64,000 nucleotides of DNA, taken from the NCBI RefSeq assembly GCF_035818615.1, contig NZ_JAYKZY010000002.1:3164501-3228500 (forward strand), given 5' to 3'. The DNA comes from Sphingobium sp. CR2-8 (GTDB lineage Bacteria > Pseudomonadota > Alphaproteobacteria > Sphingomonadales > Sphingomonadaceae). The translations under genes were made by a program, and so were the position numbers. Shown in pieces: positions 25,511 to 33,465 of this stretch. Below the pieces are notes generated by a model that saw nothing but the letters and a program-made list of their open reading frames with translations, was not told the origin of the DNA and did no database searches. Within the stretch, counting starts at the first letter, position 1, and each line of letters starts with the position of its first letter.

Positions 25511-26536
25511 TTATTTTGTAGCGGCTTTCACAATCCGAGCGCGATTAGCTCGTGAAAGGCCGCTTTCGGGTGGCATAACGGAGAAGTTGAATGCAACCTC
25601 GCACAGAGGAGCGGCTTCCCATGGGCGTTTATGCTCAAACGGTAGTGACCCGACGCCTTTGGTGTCAGCGCGATAGAAAATGCGCTTTGCCGATGGTGCG
25701 CCTATCAAGTCGGGATCAAGGGATGTGACGGCGTCGAGTTCTGTAAGGCTTGCAGGTGGAGGAGCCTTCGGCAGCCACAAATATCCCGCACCGGCTTGTT
25801 GTTCGAGGCTTACAGTAATGGTGTCGCCGACGTTGACGGCAATGTCGGCTCGATTGTCCCCTTGGCTCAAGACCCAAGCATCGTATCGCGTCTCTGCGGC
25901 GGCGGATACATGGCCCAAGCGTTCCTTGATCTTCTTGGGCTTAATTTCGAGTAGTCGGGCTCTCTGTTCTGCGTTGATGACCCGATTGCGCTCTAATGCC
26001 CACACAGTGGCTTGATAACTCGAACCGCAACGGAGCGACAATTGGTAGATCGTATCCTCTTCTGCAAGGCGAGAGCGCGTCCAGCCCTGTTTATTCGCGT
26101 GATGGCCAATGAGCCACATTGGTAACAAGAAGGTTCCGGCAAATTCGTCCGCTTCGATCTCTTGTAAATACGAGGCGAAACCGTCGATCTTTGGGGCTTT
26201 CAGGCTGTGAGCCGCGCGGCGCAGTACGTTAGGGCTGTCGAGACTAGGTTCGTGAGCCATGAAGGCATGGCCTAATTCGTGGGCAGCCGTGAAGCGTTGA
26301 ACAGAGAGAGGACGCTTGGTGCTGATCATGACGCCGGGCTGATCGCCACGGATGTACGCCCCTAAAAGGCCATCCAGCGGCTTGAAGACCACTCTCACAT
26401 CGAGCCAGGCAAGCGCATCGAATATATCGACGCGCTCGTGAGTGGTCATGATCCGCTCACGAACATCGAGAAATCGTTGAACCTTTGTCGCGGCTGCAGC
26501 CCCTTTCAGGCGCGCGCGCCTTATGGCTTCATTCAA
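25511..26536 (-). CDS. ImmA/IrrE metallopeptidase fused to chagasin-like (I42) inhibitor domain
   Basis: A 341-residue two-domain protein. Residues ~35-195 are an ImmA/IrrE-family zinc peptidase: HELGH at 86-90 and the third ligand in EIEADEFAGTFLLP near 126-139. Residues ~232-325 match the chagasin/I42 fold of papain inhibitors: VNVGDTITVSLEQ, GAGYLW (249-254), GVGSLPF (294-300) and RPW (304-306) correspond to the three inhibitory loops. It overlaps the XRE regulator gene by 4 bases and is followed at once by a papain-like protease. ImmA-type peptidases typically cleave their partner repressor; the inhibitor domain probably restrains the protease until then. That mechanism is inference. Confidence 0.82.
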   Translation of the reverse strand: MNEAIRRARLKGAAAATKVQRFLDVRERIMTTHERVDIFDALAWLDVRVVFKPLDGLLGAYIRGDQPGVMISTKRPLSVQRFTAAHELGHAFMAHEPSLDSPNVLRRAAHSLKAPKIDGFASYLQEIEADEFAGTFLLPMWLIGHHANKQGWTRSRLAEEDTIYQLSLRCGSSYQATVWALERNRVINAEQRARLLEIKPKKIKERLGHVSAAAETRYDAWVLSQGDNRADIAVNVGDTITVSLEQQAGAGYLWLPKAPPPASLTELDAVTSLDPDLIGAPSAKRIFYRADTKGVGSLPFEHKRPWEAAPLCEVAFNFSVMPPESGLSRANRARIVKAATK

Positions 26537-26880
26537 GTGGTAGCGCTTTCCGAACGGGACCGTAGGTAGGTAGCAAAACGCTGCAATTCACCCATGTCCT
26601 GATCCGACAGGGTCTCAGCAGCGCGTGCGAGAAACTCCGTTCGCTCGCTAGCTTTCTGGGCGGACACACCGGTCGTAAAGAACTCAATGCCCCGGCCAAG
26701 TGCCTTCGCGATTTCAGAAAGCTGGGTGGCGCTCACTTGAGTGGTACCAGCCTCAATCGCTTCAATTTCATCAGGCGCAACTCCGATCATTTCTGCGAGC
26801 TCGTCGGCTGAGAGTTCAAGATACTCGCGAGCTTCCGTGACGCGTGCTGCTATATGCCGCTCGGTCGCGATATTAGGCAT
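26533..26880 (-). CDS. XRE-family helix-turn-helix regulator
   Basis: Protein of 115 residues with an N-terminal XRE domain (RVTEAREYLELSADELAEMI, VAPDEIEAIEAGTTQVSATQ, LSEIAKALGRGIEFF) and an acidic helical tail. It overlaps the ImmA/IrrE gene, the standard partnership in which the peptidase cleaves the repressor. It probably represses its own operon. The start at 26880 lies within the last codons of the preceding gene and follows a purine-rich GAAGAAAGAAA. A frame to 26916 begins in that gene's Lys-rich tail and is less likely. Confidence 0.88.
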   Translation of the reverse strand: MPNIATERHIAARVTEAREYLELSADELAEMIGVAPDEIEAIEAGTTQVSATQLSEIAKALGRGIEFFTTGVSAQKASERTEFLARAAETLSDQDMGELQRFATYLRSRSESATT

Positions 26881-27202
26881 TTTCTTTCTTCTTTTCTTTT
26901 TCAAAAAGAGCCGCAATTCGAGGAATGAGGTGCTCCTTCATTTCCTCGAAGCTGTCATAGCCACCCTCTTTGATCGCGCTTTCCGGAATTTGAAATTTGA
27001 CAACCTCTTCCAGCGTCACAAGGGCGCGAACCGCTCGATGGGAATCAATCTCCACCGCAGGTTTCATGATGTCTGAGGATGCAGGTTTGTCACCAGGAAG
27101 GGCGGCATCTGCCGTTTCGTCATCCCACCACCTTTCGAGCACGGCTTCCACCGCCGAGACGGGAAACACGGTCGGCAGGGTTTCCTTCAAGTCATTCGCC
27201 AT
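26873..27202 (-). CDS. Small acidic protein, first gene of the protease operon
   Basis: Protein of 109 residues with no family I recognise. It is acidic, has WW in the helix AVLERWWDDET, a probable strand-helix region (HRAVRALVTLEEVVKFQIPE), and a Lys/Glu tail. A strong AGGAGG lies 6 bases before the ATG, the best ribosome site in the island, so it may be made in excess. Its end overlaps the XRE regulator gene by 8 bases. It could be an antitoxin, substrate or sensor for the downstream peptidases; nothing in the sequence decides this. Confidence 0.75.
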   Translation of the reverse strand: MANDLKETLPTVFPVSAVEAVLERWWDDETADAALPGDKPASSDIMKPAVEIDSHRAVRALVTLEEVVKFQIPESAIKEGGYDSFEEMKEHLIPRIAALFEKEKKKENA

Positions 27203-27471
27203 GATGCCTCCTTCGCTGAGAATGCCAGATCATGAATCCAAAAGCAACAAAGGTTCACATTATGTTCTACTTAAAATCTGGGTTGAGATGATAAGGTCAC
27301 CAAGGGCGATCCTCATCAAAGCTTCGCATCTGCATTGTAGGTTTGACTGCTGGTGAAGACCATTTGCTTCTCGCCTCCGAGGCGTCCCGGAGCAGTCGAA
27401 TCGTTCATCGATTTAGAGAGGCCGCTCGATCGCAAAGTTCAAGGCGCTGCGGATGGCCATGCCATATCTCG
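27203..27471. promoter_or_regulatory. Promoter region of the protease/thymidylate-synthase-like operon
   Basis: This 269-base stretch lies upstream of the operon reading leftward from 27202 and downstream of the integrase gene. It is AT-rich near 27230-27290, with a GTTC-N7-GTTC direct repeat at 27252-27266 that could be an operator for the XRE protein. The AGGAGG ribosome site of the first gene is at 27208-27214. No gene is seen. Confidence 0.4.
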
Positions 27472-28673
27472 TTAGCATACTTTTGGGGACTTCGTAGCCA
27501 AGCCGTCCAGATAATCGGACCACACCTGCATCATCGCGACGCGCTCGTCCCAATATTCTCCGCGAGCATAAGCGCGCCTTACTGCGTCAGCCTCCGCGTG
27601 CGCCAGCTGTCGTTCAATGGCATCCGGATGCCATTTGCCCATCTCATTGAGCAAGGTGCTAGCCATGGCGCGAAAGCCGTGACTTGTCATCTCGTCGCCG
27701 GAATAGCCCAATCGACGCAGCGCGCCGTTCAGCGCATTCTCGGACATGGGTCGCTTAATGGATTGGAAGCCGGGGAAAACAAATTTGCCCGTGCCAGTGA
27801 CACCATGGATCGAGGTCAAGATTTCCAGAGACTGCCGGGATAGTGGCACGCGATGTGGACGCCGCATCTTCATTTTTTCGGCGGGGATCGACCAGAGAGC
27901 TTTGTCAAAATCGATCTCTGTCCATTCGGCGTGGCGCAGTTCACCCGGCCGAACAAAAACATGAGGAGCGAGCCGCAGGGCCGCTCTTGTAACTGCATGT
28001 CCGTCAAAAGCTGCGATCGCACGCATCAGCGGCCCGACCTGTTGACTGTTGGTTATGGCAGCCAGATGCTTCACCTTGGGTGTAGTCAGGGCGTCGCGTA
28101 GATTGGCAGACAGGTCATGTTCTGCCCGCCCGGTGGCAATCGCGTAGCGAAAGACCCGACCGCAGACGCTTCTCAGCCGTCGGGCAGTTTCGTGTCGGCC
28201 GCGCCCTTCGACCTGACGCAGGACGGCCAACAGTTCCATGCTTGTGATCTCGCTGATCTTACGATCACCCAACGAAGGGTATGCGAACTCGAGCAGCCAT
28301 TTCACCTTACCTAGGGTGATTTCGGCGAGCCCTTCGCGCTCCCGCTTCGCCAGCCACTCTTCCGCGACAATCCGAAAGCCGGTCGTTGCCTCGAATGCCT
28401 CACGTGCCTCAGTCTCCTTGCGCGTCGCTGTCGGGTCTAATCCAGACGCCAGCAGCTTGCGGGCTGCTTCTCTTTCTCTCGTGCTTCAGCAAGGGTAATC
28501 AACGGGAACACTCCCATCGCCATCGTCTTGGCCTTGCCGTCGAAGCGATAATTCATGCGCCAATAGCGACCGCCCTGAGGCGTGATCAGAAGGTAGAGTC
28601 CATGCCCGTCCGCCAGCTTGTAGGGCTTTTCGCGGGGCTTTGCTTTGGACAGCGCGAGGGATGAAAGAGCCAT
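27472..28673 (-). pseudogene. int: Island integrase (P4-type tyrosine recombinase), one-base frameshift
   Basis: P4-type integrase that would insert the island at tRNA-Leu. The first part (LALSKAKPREKPYKLADGHG; GGRYWRMNYRFDGKAKTMAMG) is the arm-binding domain. After LAEAREK the frame shifts at about 28473, and the other frame carries on with EAARKLLASGLDP, the core-binding domain, and catalytic residues in RPGELRHAEW, SHGFRAMAS, LAHAEADAVRRAY with the probable Tyr. The 1202-base span plus one base makes 401 codons, a normal length; expected REKREAARK needs AAAA where AAA is present. The start follows GGAG at good spacing. It lies 160 bases from the tRNA. Confidence 0.9.
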
Positions 28674-28774
28674 GAGGGTATCTCCTTTGGCCATGCTGGC
28701 CGATACCCACAAAGATACCTTCATGTACCCCGAATTCACAAATCCACGGGCGGAAACCAGCGGACGCCAGACAC

Positions 28775-28803
28775 AAAAAAACCGCTGTTTCCAGCGGTTT
28801 TTT
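28775..28803 (-). terminator. Rho-independent terminator of tRNA-Leu
   Basis: A 6-base GC-rich core with flanking A/T arms: AAAAAACCGCTG, a short loop, then CAGCGGTTTTTT. It lies 32 bases downstream of the tRNA 3' end in its direction of transcription and ends in a T run. The symmetry allows it to work in both directions. Confidence 0.85.
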
Positions 28804-28834
28804 CGATCTATCCGGATTTCTACGGAAGAACAAA

Positions 28835-28857
28835 TGGTGCCCAGAAGAGGACTCGAA
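28835..28857. repeat. att site within tRNA-Leu 3' end
   Basis: The 23 bases at the tRNA 3' end, repeated with one base missing at 17855-17876. They represent the attachment site regenerated next to the integrase. Confidence 0.75.
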
Positions 28858-28923
28858 CCTCCACGACCTTGCGATCGCCAGCACCTGAAGCTGGTGCGTC
28901 TACCAATTCCGCCATCTGGGCAC
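28835..28923 (-). tRNA. tRNA-Leu (anticodon CAG)
   Basis: Reads on the minus strand from G at 28923 to an encoded CCA at 28837-28835, 89 bases. The acceptor stem GTGCCCA pairs with TGGGCAC. The anticodon stem CCAGC/GCTGG encloses loop TTCAGGT, anticodon CAG, decoding CTG. A long variable arm and the T-arm GGTTCGAGTCC are present, as expected for a class II tRNA. Its 3' end is the island's attachment site and is left intact by the insertion. Confidence 0.97.
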
Positions 28924-29049
28924 GGGGTAGGAGGGCGCCTCTAACCGGGTCCCCCAAAGCTGTCAACGCATTGTCTTCAATATTTTGCTCGCCAATGCAA
29001 AAAGCCGGTTTAAGGCGGATCGCGACTGGAAAATCAGAAGGATGCCGAC

Positions 29050-29817
29050 GTGAACGATACCCCCGCCGACCCGCCTGCGCTGTTCGCCCGGCCTGACGGC
29101 CTGCGCCTGGCCTATCGCCAGCGCGAAGGCATGGGGCCGACGATCATGTTCCTGCCGGGCTACATGTCCGACATGGAGGGCGGCAAAGCGGTCGCGCTGG
29201 ACCAATGGGCGGCCATGCAGGGGCGGGCCATGCTGCGCCTGGACTATGCCGGTTGCGGGGCCAGCGAGGGGCGTTTCGCGGAGGGGACGCTAGCGAGCTG
29301 GCGCGACGACGTGCTGCTGCTGCTCGATCGACTGGTGGAAGGCCCGGTGGTGCTGGTCGGTTCGTCGATGGGGGGCTGGCTGGCGCTGCTGGTTGCGCTG
29401 GCGCGTCCAGAGCGGGTTGTCGCGCTGGTCGGCGTCGCCGCCGCACCCGATTTTACCGAATGGGGCTTTACCGATGCGGACAAGGCGCTGCTGGCGACCG
29501 AAGGCCGGATCGAGGAACCCACGCCCTATGGCGACCAGCCCCATGTGACGACGCTGGCTTTCTGGCAGTCAGGGCAGGCTTTGCGGTTGCTGGAGGACGA
29601 GATCGGCATCGACTGCCCGGTGCGGCTGCTGCATGGGCAGAAGGACCAGGACGTACCATGGTATGTGGCGGTCAAGGTGGCGGGGCAGCTACGTTCATCC
29701 GATGTGCAGACGCTGCTGATTAAGGACGGCGACCATCGCCTGTCCCGCGACGGCGACATCGCCCTGCTGATCCACAGCGTCGCCAGCCTGTTGGCCCTAA
29801 CCGCGGATAGCCTCTAA
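29050..29817 (+). CDS. Alpha/beta hydrolase
   Basis: Cytoplasmic alpha/beta-fold hydrolase of 255 residues, similar in layout to the ABHD10/BEM46-like esterases. Motifs: MFLPGYMSDMEGGKA (oxyanion region), LDYAGCGASEGRF, the nucleophile elbow GSSMGG, the acid region LLHGQKDQDVP, and the catalytic His in DGDHRLS. It starts at a GTG. The stop overlaps the next gene's ATG (TAATG), so the two are coupled. The substrate is unknown. Confidence 0.85.
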   Translation: MNDTPADPPALFARPDGLRLAYRQREGMGPTIMFLPGYMSDMEGGKAVALDQWAAMQGRAMLRLDYAGCGASEGRFAEGTLASWRDDVLLLLDRLVEGPVVLVGSSMGGWLALLVALARPERVVALVGVAAAPDFTEWGFTDADKALLATEGRIEEPTPYGDQPHVTTLAFWQSGQALRLLEDEIGIDCPVRLLHGQKDQDVPWYVAVKVAGQLRSSDVQTLLIKDGDHRLSRDGDIALLIHSVASLLALTADSL

Positions 29818-30686
29818 TGTTTTTCTTCCTGCCGCTCCTGCTCCAGGCCTATGATCCGGAAATCGAGGCGGTGATGAACCGCAGCCGCAAGGAAAAGCAG
29901 GAGGAGCGCGCGGCGGCTGCCGCAGCGGCTACGCCGAAACCGGCCGCTCCGGCACGGGAAGATGGCAAGGTGCCGGTCCCCGCCAAATTCGCCGCACCGT
30001 TCCAGGCCTGCCTGGATCAGGCGATCGAATCCCCGGACGCCGGGGTCGCCTTCGCCCAGAAATGGCGGATCGAGGGGGGCAGCTTCTATGCGCGCCATTG
30101 CATGGGCTTTGCCTATGCGCGGGCCGAACGCTGGACGCCCGCCATCGTCGCCTTCGAACAGGCGGCCGAGGAAGCCGAACGCAGCGGAGAGATGGTTGAG
30201 GCCGCGCGACTATGGGCGCAGGCGGGCAATGCCGCGATGGCGAACGGCGACCTGCCCAAGGCGCGGGGCGATTTCGATGCCGCTTTGGCGCGCGGCCTGC
30301 CCGACGGGCTTGAGAAAGGCGAGGTCCACCTGGACCGGGCGCGCGCATTGGTGGCGCTGAACGACGCGGACGCGGCGCGCGATTCGCTGGACGTCGCGCT
30401 GGTGCAGGCGCCCAAAGACCCGCTGGCGTGGCTGTTGTCGGCCACGCTGGCGCGGCGGTCGGGCGAGATGAGCCTGGCGCAGGCGCATATCGCGCGGGCG
30501 GTGCAACTGTCGCCCGATGACGCGGCGGTGGCGCTGGAGGAGGGCAATATCGCGGTCCTGACCGATCATGAGGATATTGCACGCGCGGCCTGGGCGCGGG
30601 CGGTGAAACTGGCCCCGGATGCGCCGTCTGGCAAGGCGGCGGCGGACAATCTGTCGCGGCTGCCCGTTGCGAAGGCTGCCCAGTAA
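29817..30686 (+). CDS. TPR-repeat protein
   Basis: Protein of 289 residues. A short hydrophobic N-terminus (MFFFLPLLLQAYDP) may be a signal or membrane anchor, followed by an Ala-rich linker and a helical repeat region (~90-280) with TPR-like units: FAYARAERWTPAIVAFEQAA, NAAMANGDLPKARGDFDAAL, ARALVALNDADAARDSLDVA, and others. TPR proteins mediate protein contacts; the partner is unknown. It is translationally coupled to the upstream hydrolase. Confidence 0.8.
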   Translation: MFFFLPLLLQAYDPEIEAVMNRSRKEKQEERAAAAAAATPKPAAPAREDGKVPVPAKFAAPFQACLDQAIESPDAGVAFAQKWRIEGGSFYARHCMGFAYARAERWTPAIVAFEQAAEEAERSGEMVEAARLWAQAGNAAMANGDLPKARGDFDAALARGLPDGLEKGEVHLDRARALVALNDADAARDSLDVALVQAPKDPLAWLLSATLARRSGEMSLAQAHIARAVQLSPDDAAVALEEGNIAVLTDHEDIARAAWARAVKLAPDAPSGKAAADNLSRLPVAKAAQ

Positions 30687-30774
30687 GAGGCCAGCAAGGC
30701 TTTGTAACGGAACCGCTTTTGTCTTCGGCCCGTTCGCCCGACCGTAGCGGGTTGAGGACAAAGGAGACAGCGAC

Positions 30775-31020
30775 ATGGACAGTTATTGGAAGAAAAGCAT
30801 CGGCATCGGCCTGTTGGTGGTAGCTGCGACGGCGACCACCGCCTGTTCGCGCGGCGCGACGCGCGGCGGCCTGATCGGCGGCGCGGGCGGCGCGGTCGTG
30901 GGTAGTGCGACTGGCCTTGGCACCGCAGAGGGTGCGGCGATCGGCGGTGCGGTGGGCGCGGTCATCGGCGACGATAACGACCGCTGTTCGCGGCGCGATC
31001 GCCGTCGTGGTCGTTGCTGA
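30775..31020 (+). CDS. Small glycine-zipper lipoprotein
   Basis: An 81-residue envelope protein. The N-terminus has a signal with a probable lipobox (TATTAC). The core is a glycine zipper (RGGLIGGAGGAVVGSATG; GAAIGGAVGAVIGDD) that could sit in a membrane, and the C-terminus is strongly basic (RRDRRRGRC). An AAGGAGA ribosome site precedes the ATG. Function unknown; related small proteins are often envelope-stress genes. Confidence 0.75.
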   Translation: MDSYWKKSIGIGLLVVAATATTACSRGATRGGLIGGAGGAVVGSATGLGTAEGAAIGGAVGAVIGDDNDRCSRRDRRRGRC

Positions 31021-31032
31021 GCCGGACCCCGA

Positions 31033-31740
31033 TTATTTGAGGTAGAAGTCGACGGTCGTGACGACGCGCACCTTCTTGTAAGGCGTGTCGCTCGATCCGT
31101 CGCCGCCCTCGCCATCGCGGGCGTCGATCGAGAAATAGCCCTGGGTGGCGCTCTTGATGCCCCCTACCCCGGCGCCCGAATCCTTGGCGAACTGTTCGGC
31201 GGCGGCACGGGCGTCGCGGGTGGCGGCGGCGACCATATCGGGCTTCACATCATTCAGCTTGGTGAAGCTGTATTTCATGCCCGACCCTTCCTGCAGCGTG
31301 ACGCCGCGGCGGACGAGGTCGAATTGCTGCGCGACCGCCTTTTGCGCGCGGGCGATGTCGGTGGTGCGCAGCAACATCCGCTGCGTGATGGTGATCGTGT
31401 TGACGCCGTTGTTCAGATATTGGTTCACGCCCGCCCCGGTCGGGGTCAGGTCGCTCGGCTTGAAACCCAGACCCGAGAAATAGGCCTGCAATTCTTTCGT
31501 GTTGCCGTCGATGTCGGCACGGACGGTGGGCAGGTCGAAGCCGGTCGCCGAATAGCTGATCGACCAAGTGGCGAGGTCCGCCGTCACATCCTTTTCAGCC
31601 AGGCCGCGCACGGTGACGGACCGGTCCGCCGCCTTGGCCCGCTTCAATCCATCACCCAGCAGATAGCCGCCCGTGATCGTCCCGAACGCCAGCAGCGCCG
31701 CGCCGCCCAGCAAAACCCTGTCCCGCATTTCCAACGCCAT
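31033..31740 (-). CDS. SIMPL-domain (DUF541) protein
   Basis: Envelope protein of 235 residues. One N-terminal helix (VLLGGAALLAFGTITGGYLL) anchors or exports it; the rest is a SIMPL/DUF541 domain with the hallmark VTVRGLAEKDVTADLATWSI, DLTPTGAGVNQYLNNG and a GGIKSATQGYFSI region. Family members occur in the periplasm or surface, and their role is poorly defined (reported links to oxidative stress). The ATG at 31740 is chosen for the helix start and a nearby GAGG; a longer frame begins at 31764. Confidence 0.85.
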   Translation of the reverse strand: MALEMRDRVLLGGAALLAFGTITGGYLLGDGLKRAKAADRSVTVRGLAEKDVTADLATWSISYSATGFDLPTVRADIDGNTKELQAYFSGLGFKPSDLTPTGAGVNQYLNNGVNTITITQRMLLRTTDIARAQKAVAQQFDLVRRGVTLQEGSGMKYSFTKLNDVKPDMVAAATRDARAAAEQFAKDSGAGVGGIKSATQGYFSIDARDGEGGDGSSDTPYKKVRVVTTVDFYLK

Positions 31741-31843
31741 TATTCGCTTTCCTCTTCCGTCCAATGATGCGCGCCCTTATCTTGGTATGACCCTATTGCT
31801 ATCGAGATGAACCGTTGCTTTATGGCGACGAACGGAGAATATC

Positions 31844-32278
31844 TTGCCCAAATTCCTGCATAGCATGATCCGCGTGACCGACGTGGACAAGAGCATGGCC
31901 TTTTTCGACCTGCTGGGTTTGAAAGAGGTCAACAGGATCGTGAGCGAACAGGGGCGCTTCACGCTCGTCTACCTGGCCGCGCCGGGCGATGAGGATGCGC
32001 AGGTCGAACTGACCTATAACTGGCCGCCACAGGATGGCAGCCCGGCCGAAACCTATGACGGCGGGCGCAATTTCGGGCATATCGCCTACAGGGTAGAGAA
32101 TATCTACGACACCTGTCAGCGGATGATGGATGCAGGCGTGACGATCAACCGGCCGCCGCGCGACGGGCACATGGCGTTCGTGCGGACGCCCGACAATATT
32201 TCGATCGAGCTGCTGCAGGACGGGCGGCTGGAACCGGCCGAACCCTGGGCGTCGATGCCCAATATTGGGGTCTGGTAA
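31844..32278 (+). CDS. gloA: Lactoylglutathione lyase (glyoxalase I)
   Basis: Metal-dependent VOC-fold enzyme that turns the methylglyoxal-glutathione adduct into S-lactoylglutathione. Its 144 residues are typical. Metal ligands fit the family: His in FLHSMIRV, Glu in QVELTYNW, His in FGHIAYRV, Glu in ISIELLQ. The start is a TTG preceded by GGAG at 6 bases. gloB follows 5 bases later, giving a complete methylglyoxal detoxification operon. Confidence 0.95.
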   Translation: MPKFLHSMIRVTDVDKSMAFFDLLGLKEVNRIVSEQGRFTLVYLAAPGDEDAQVELTYNWPPQDGSPAETYDGGRNFGHIAYRVENIYDTCQRMMDAGVTINRPPRDGHMAFVRTPDNISIELLQDGRLEPAEPWASMPNIGVW

Positions 32279-32283
32279 GCGCC

Positions 32284-33006
32284 ATGCTGGAGGTCGTCCG
32301 CATCCCCGTCCTGACCGACAATTATGTCTGGCTGATCCATGACTCCACCAGCGGCGAGACGGTGGTGGTCGATCCGGCAGTGGCGGAGCCCGTGCTGGCG
32401 GCGGCGGCCGACCGCGGCTGGACCATCGGCCAGATCTGGAACACCCATTGGCATGGCGACCATGTCGGCGGCAATGCGGCGATCAAGGCGGCCACAGGCT
32501 GTGTCATCACCGGCCCGGCGGCGGAGGCCGAGAAGATCGATACGCTCGACCGGACGGTGGGCGAAGGCGACAGCGTGCGGATCGGCGAGCATGTCGCCAC
32601 GGTGATGGCGGTGCCAGCCCATACGGCGGGGCATATCGCCTATCATCTGGCGGACGATCGCCTCATCTTCGTGGGCGACACGCTGTTCGCCATGGGCTGC
32701 GGCCGCTTGTTCGAGGGGACGGCGGCGCAGATGTTCGCCAATATGGCGCGCTTTGCGGCGCTGCCGGACGAGACGATCGTCTATTGCGCGCATGAATATA
32801 CGCTCTCCAACGGGCGTTTCGCGCTGGTCGTCGAGCCGGACAATGACGCCCTGGCGCAGCGGGTGGCGGCGGTGGAAGCCGCGCGGGCGCGGGGAGACGC
32901 GACAGTGCCCACCAGCATCGGCCTGGAGCGTGCGACCAACATCTTCATGCGCGCGCGCGACGTGGCGCAACTGGCCGAACGGCGCGCGGCAAAGGACGCG
33001 GCCTGA
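32284..33006 (+). CDS. gloB: Hydroxyacylglutathione hydrolase (glyoxalase II)
   Basis: Binuclear metal enzyme of the metallo-beta-lactamase fold that hydrolyses S-lactoylglutathione to lactate and glutathione. In 240 residues it shows LTDNYVWLIHD, the metal motif THWHGDHVGG, the later ligands in PAHTAGHIAYH and FVGDTLFAMGCGRLFEG, and CAHEYTLSN near residue 165, all standard for GloB. It acts directly after gloA in the pathway and operon. Confidence 0.95.
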   Translation: MLEVVRIPVLTDNYVWLIHDSTSGETVVVDPAVAEPVLAAAADRGWTIGQIWNTHWHGDHVGGNAAIKAATGCVITGPAAEAEKIDTLDRTVGEGDSVRIGEHVATVMAVPAHTAGHIAYHLADDRLIFVGDTLFAMGCGRLFEGTAAQMFANMARFAALPDETIVYCAHEYTLSNGRFALVVEPDNDALAQRVAAVEAARARGDATVPTSIGLERATNIFMRARDVAQLAERRAAKDAA

Positions 33007-33061
33007 CGGTTTTTGCGCTATGGTGGCGTCCTTGACGCTATGTAAGGACAGGAGAGTCGCG

Positions 33062-33460
33062 ATGCGTGCATGGATAGCGATGACGCCGATGCTGCTGGCG
33101 GCCTGCGCGGGCAGCTATGTGCCCAAGCCGCTGACGGACAAGCAGACGGCTGCGCTGGACAAGGCGCTGGACGGGAAGGTCGCGGAGGAAAAGCGCAGCT
33201 GCATCAACCGCGAACCGCAGACCAACCTGACCGTCATCAGCAACAATGTTCTGCTCTACCGGGTCAGCAAGAAGCTGGTATATAAGAATGAGCTGATCGG
33301 CAGCTGCAACGGCCTGACCTATGGCGACACGCTGATCGTGCGCAGCTATGGATCCCAGATGTGCCGGGGCGATTTCGCGACTTCCGCCAATTTGCAGACC
33401 GGCATGCAATCGGGCGCCTGCGCGCTGGGCGACTTCATCCCCTATCGCGCGCCGAAATAA
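33062..33460 (+). CDS. Small lipoprotein, function unknown
   Basis: A 132-residue protein with a lipoprotein signal (TPMLLAAC). The mature domain has five further Cys residues (RSCINREP, GSCNGLTYG, MCRGDF, GACALGDF) that may form disulfides, and the segment TYGDTLIVRSYGSQ. No family name recognised. AGGAGAG lies before the ATG at 33062; upstream in-frame codons fall inside gloB and are ignored. It converges with the MerR gene. Confidence 0.78.
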   Translation: MRAWIAMTPMLLAACAGSYVPKPLTDKQTAALDKALDGKVAEEKRSCINREPQTNLTVISNNVLLYRVSKKLVYKNELIGSCNGLTYGDTLIVRSYGSQMCRGDFATSANLQTGMQSGACALGDFIPYRAPK

Positions 33461-33465
33461 GGCGA

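Larger units (their letters stand above)
17855..28857. mobile_element. Integrated genomic island at tRNA-Leu(CAG)
   Basis: An approximately 11-kb element bounded by the tRNA-Leu 3' end and its imperfect direct copy, with a P4-type integrase at the tRNA side pointing inward. Cargo includes a hypothetical 412-residue protein, a nucleotidyltransferase-HEPN protein, an excisionase-like HTH protein, iteron-like repeats, and the seven-gene MazG/UDG plus protease/thymidylate-synthase-like module. Much of the interior is noticeably less GC-rich than the flanks, consistent with horizontal acquisition. No conjugation or phage structural genes are seen. Confidence 0.8.
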
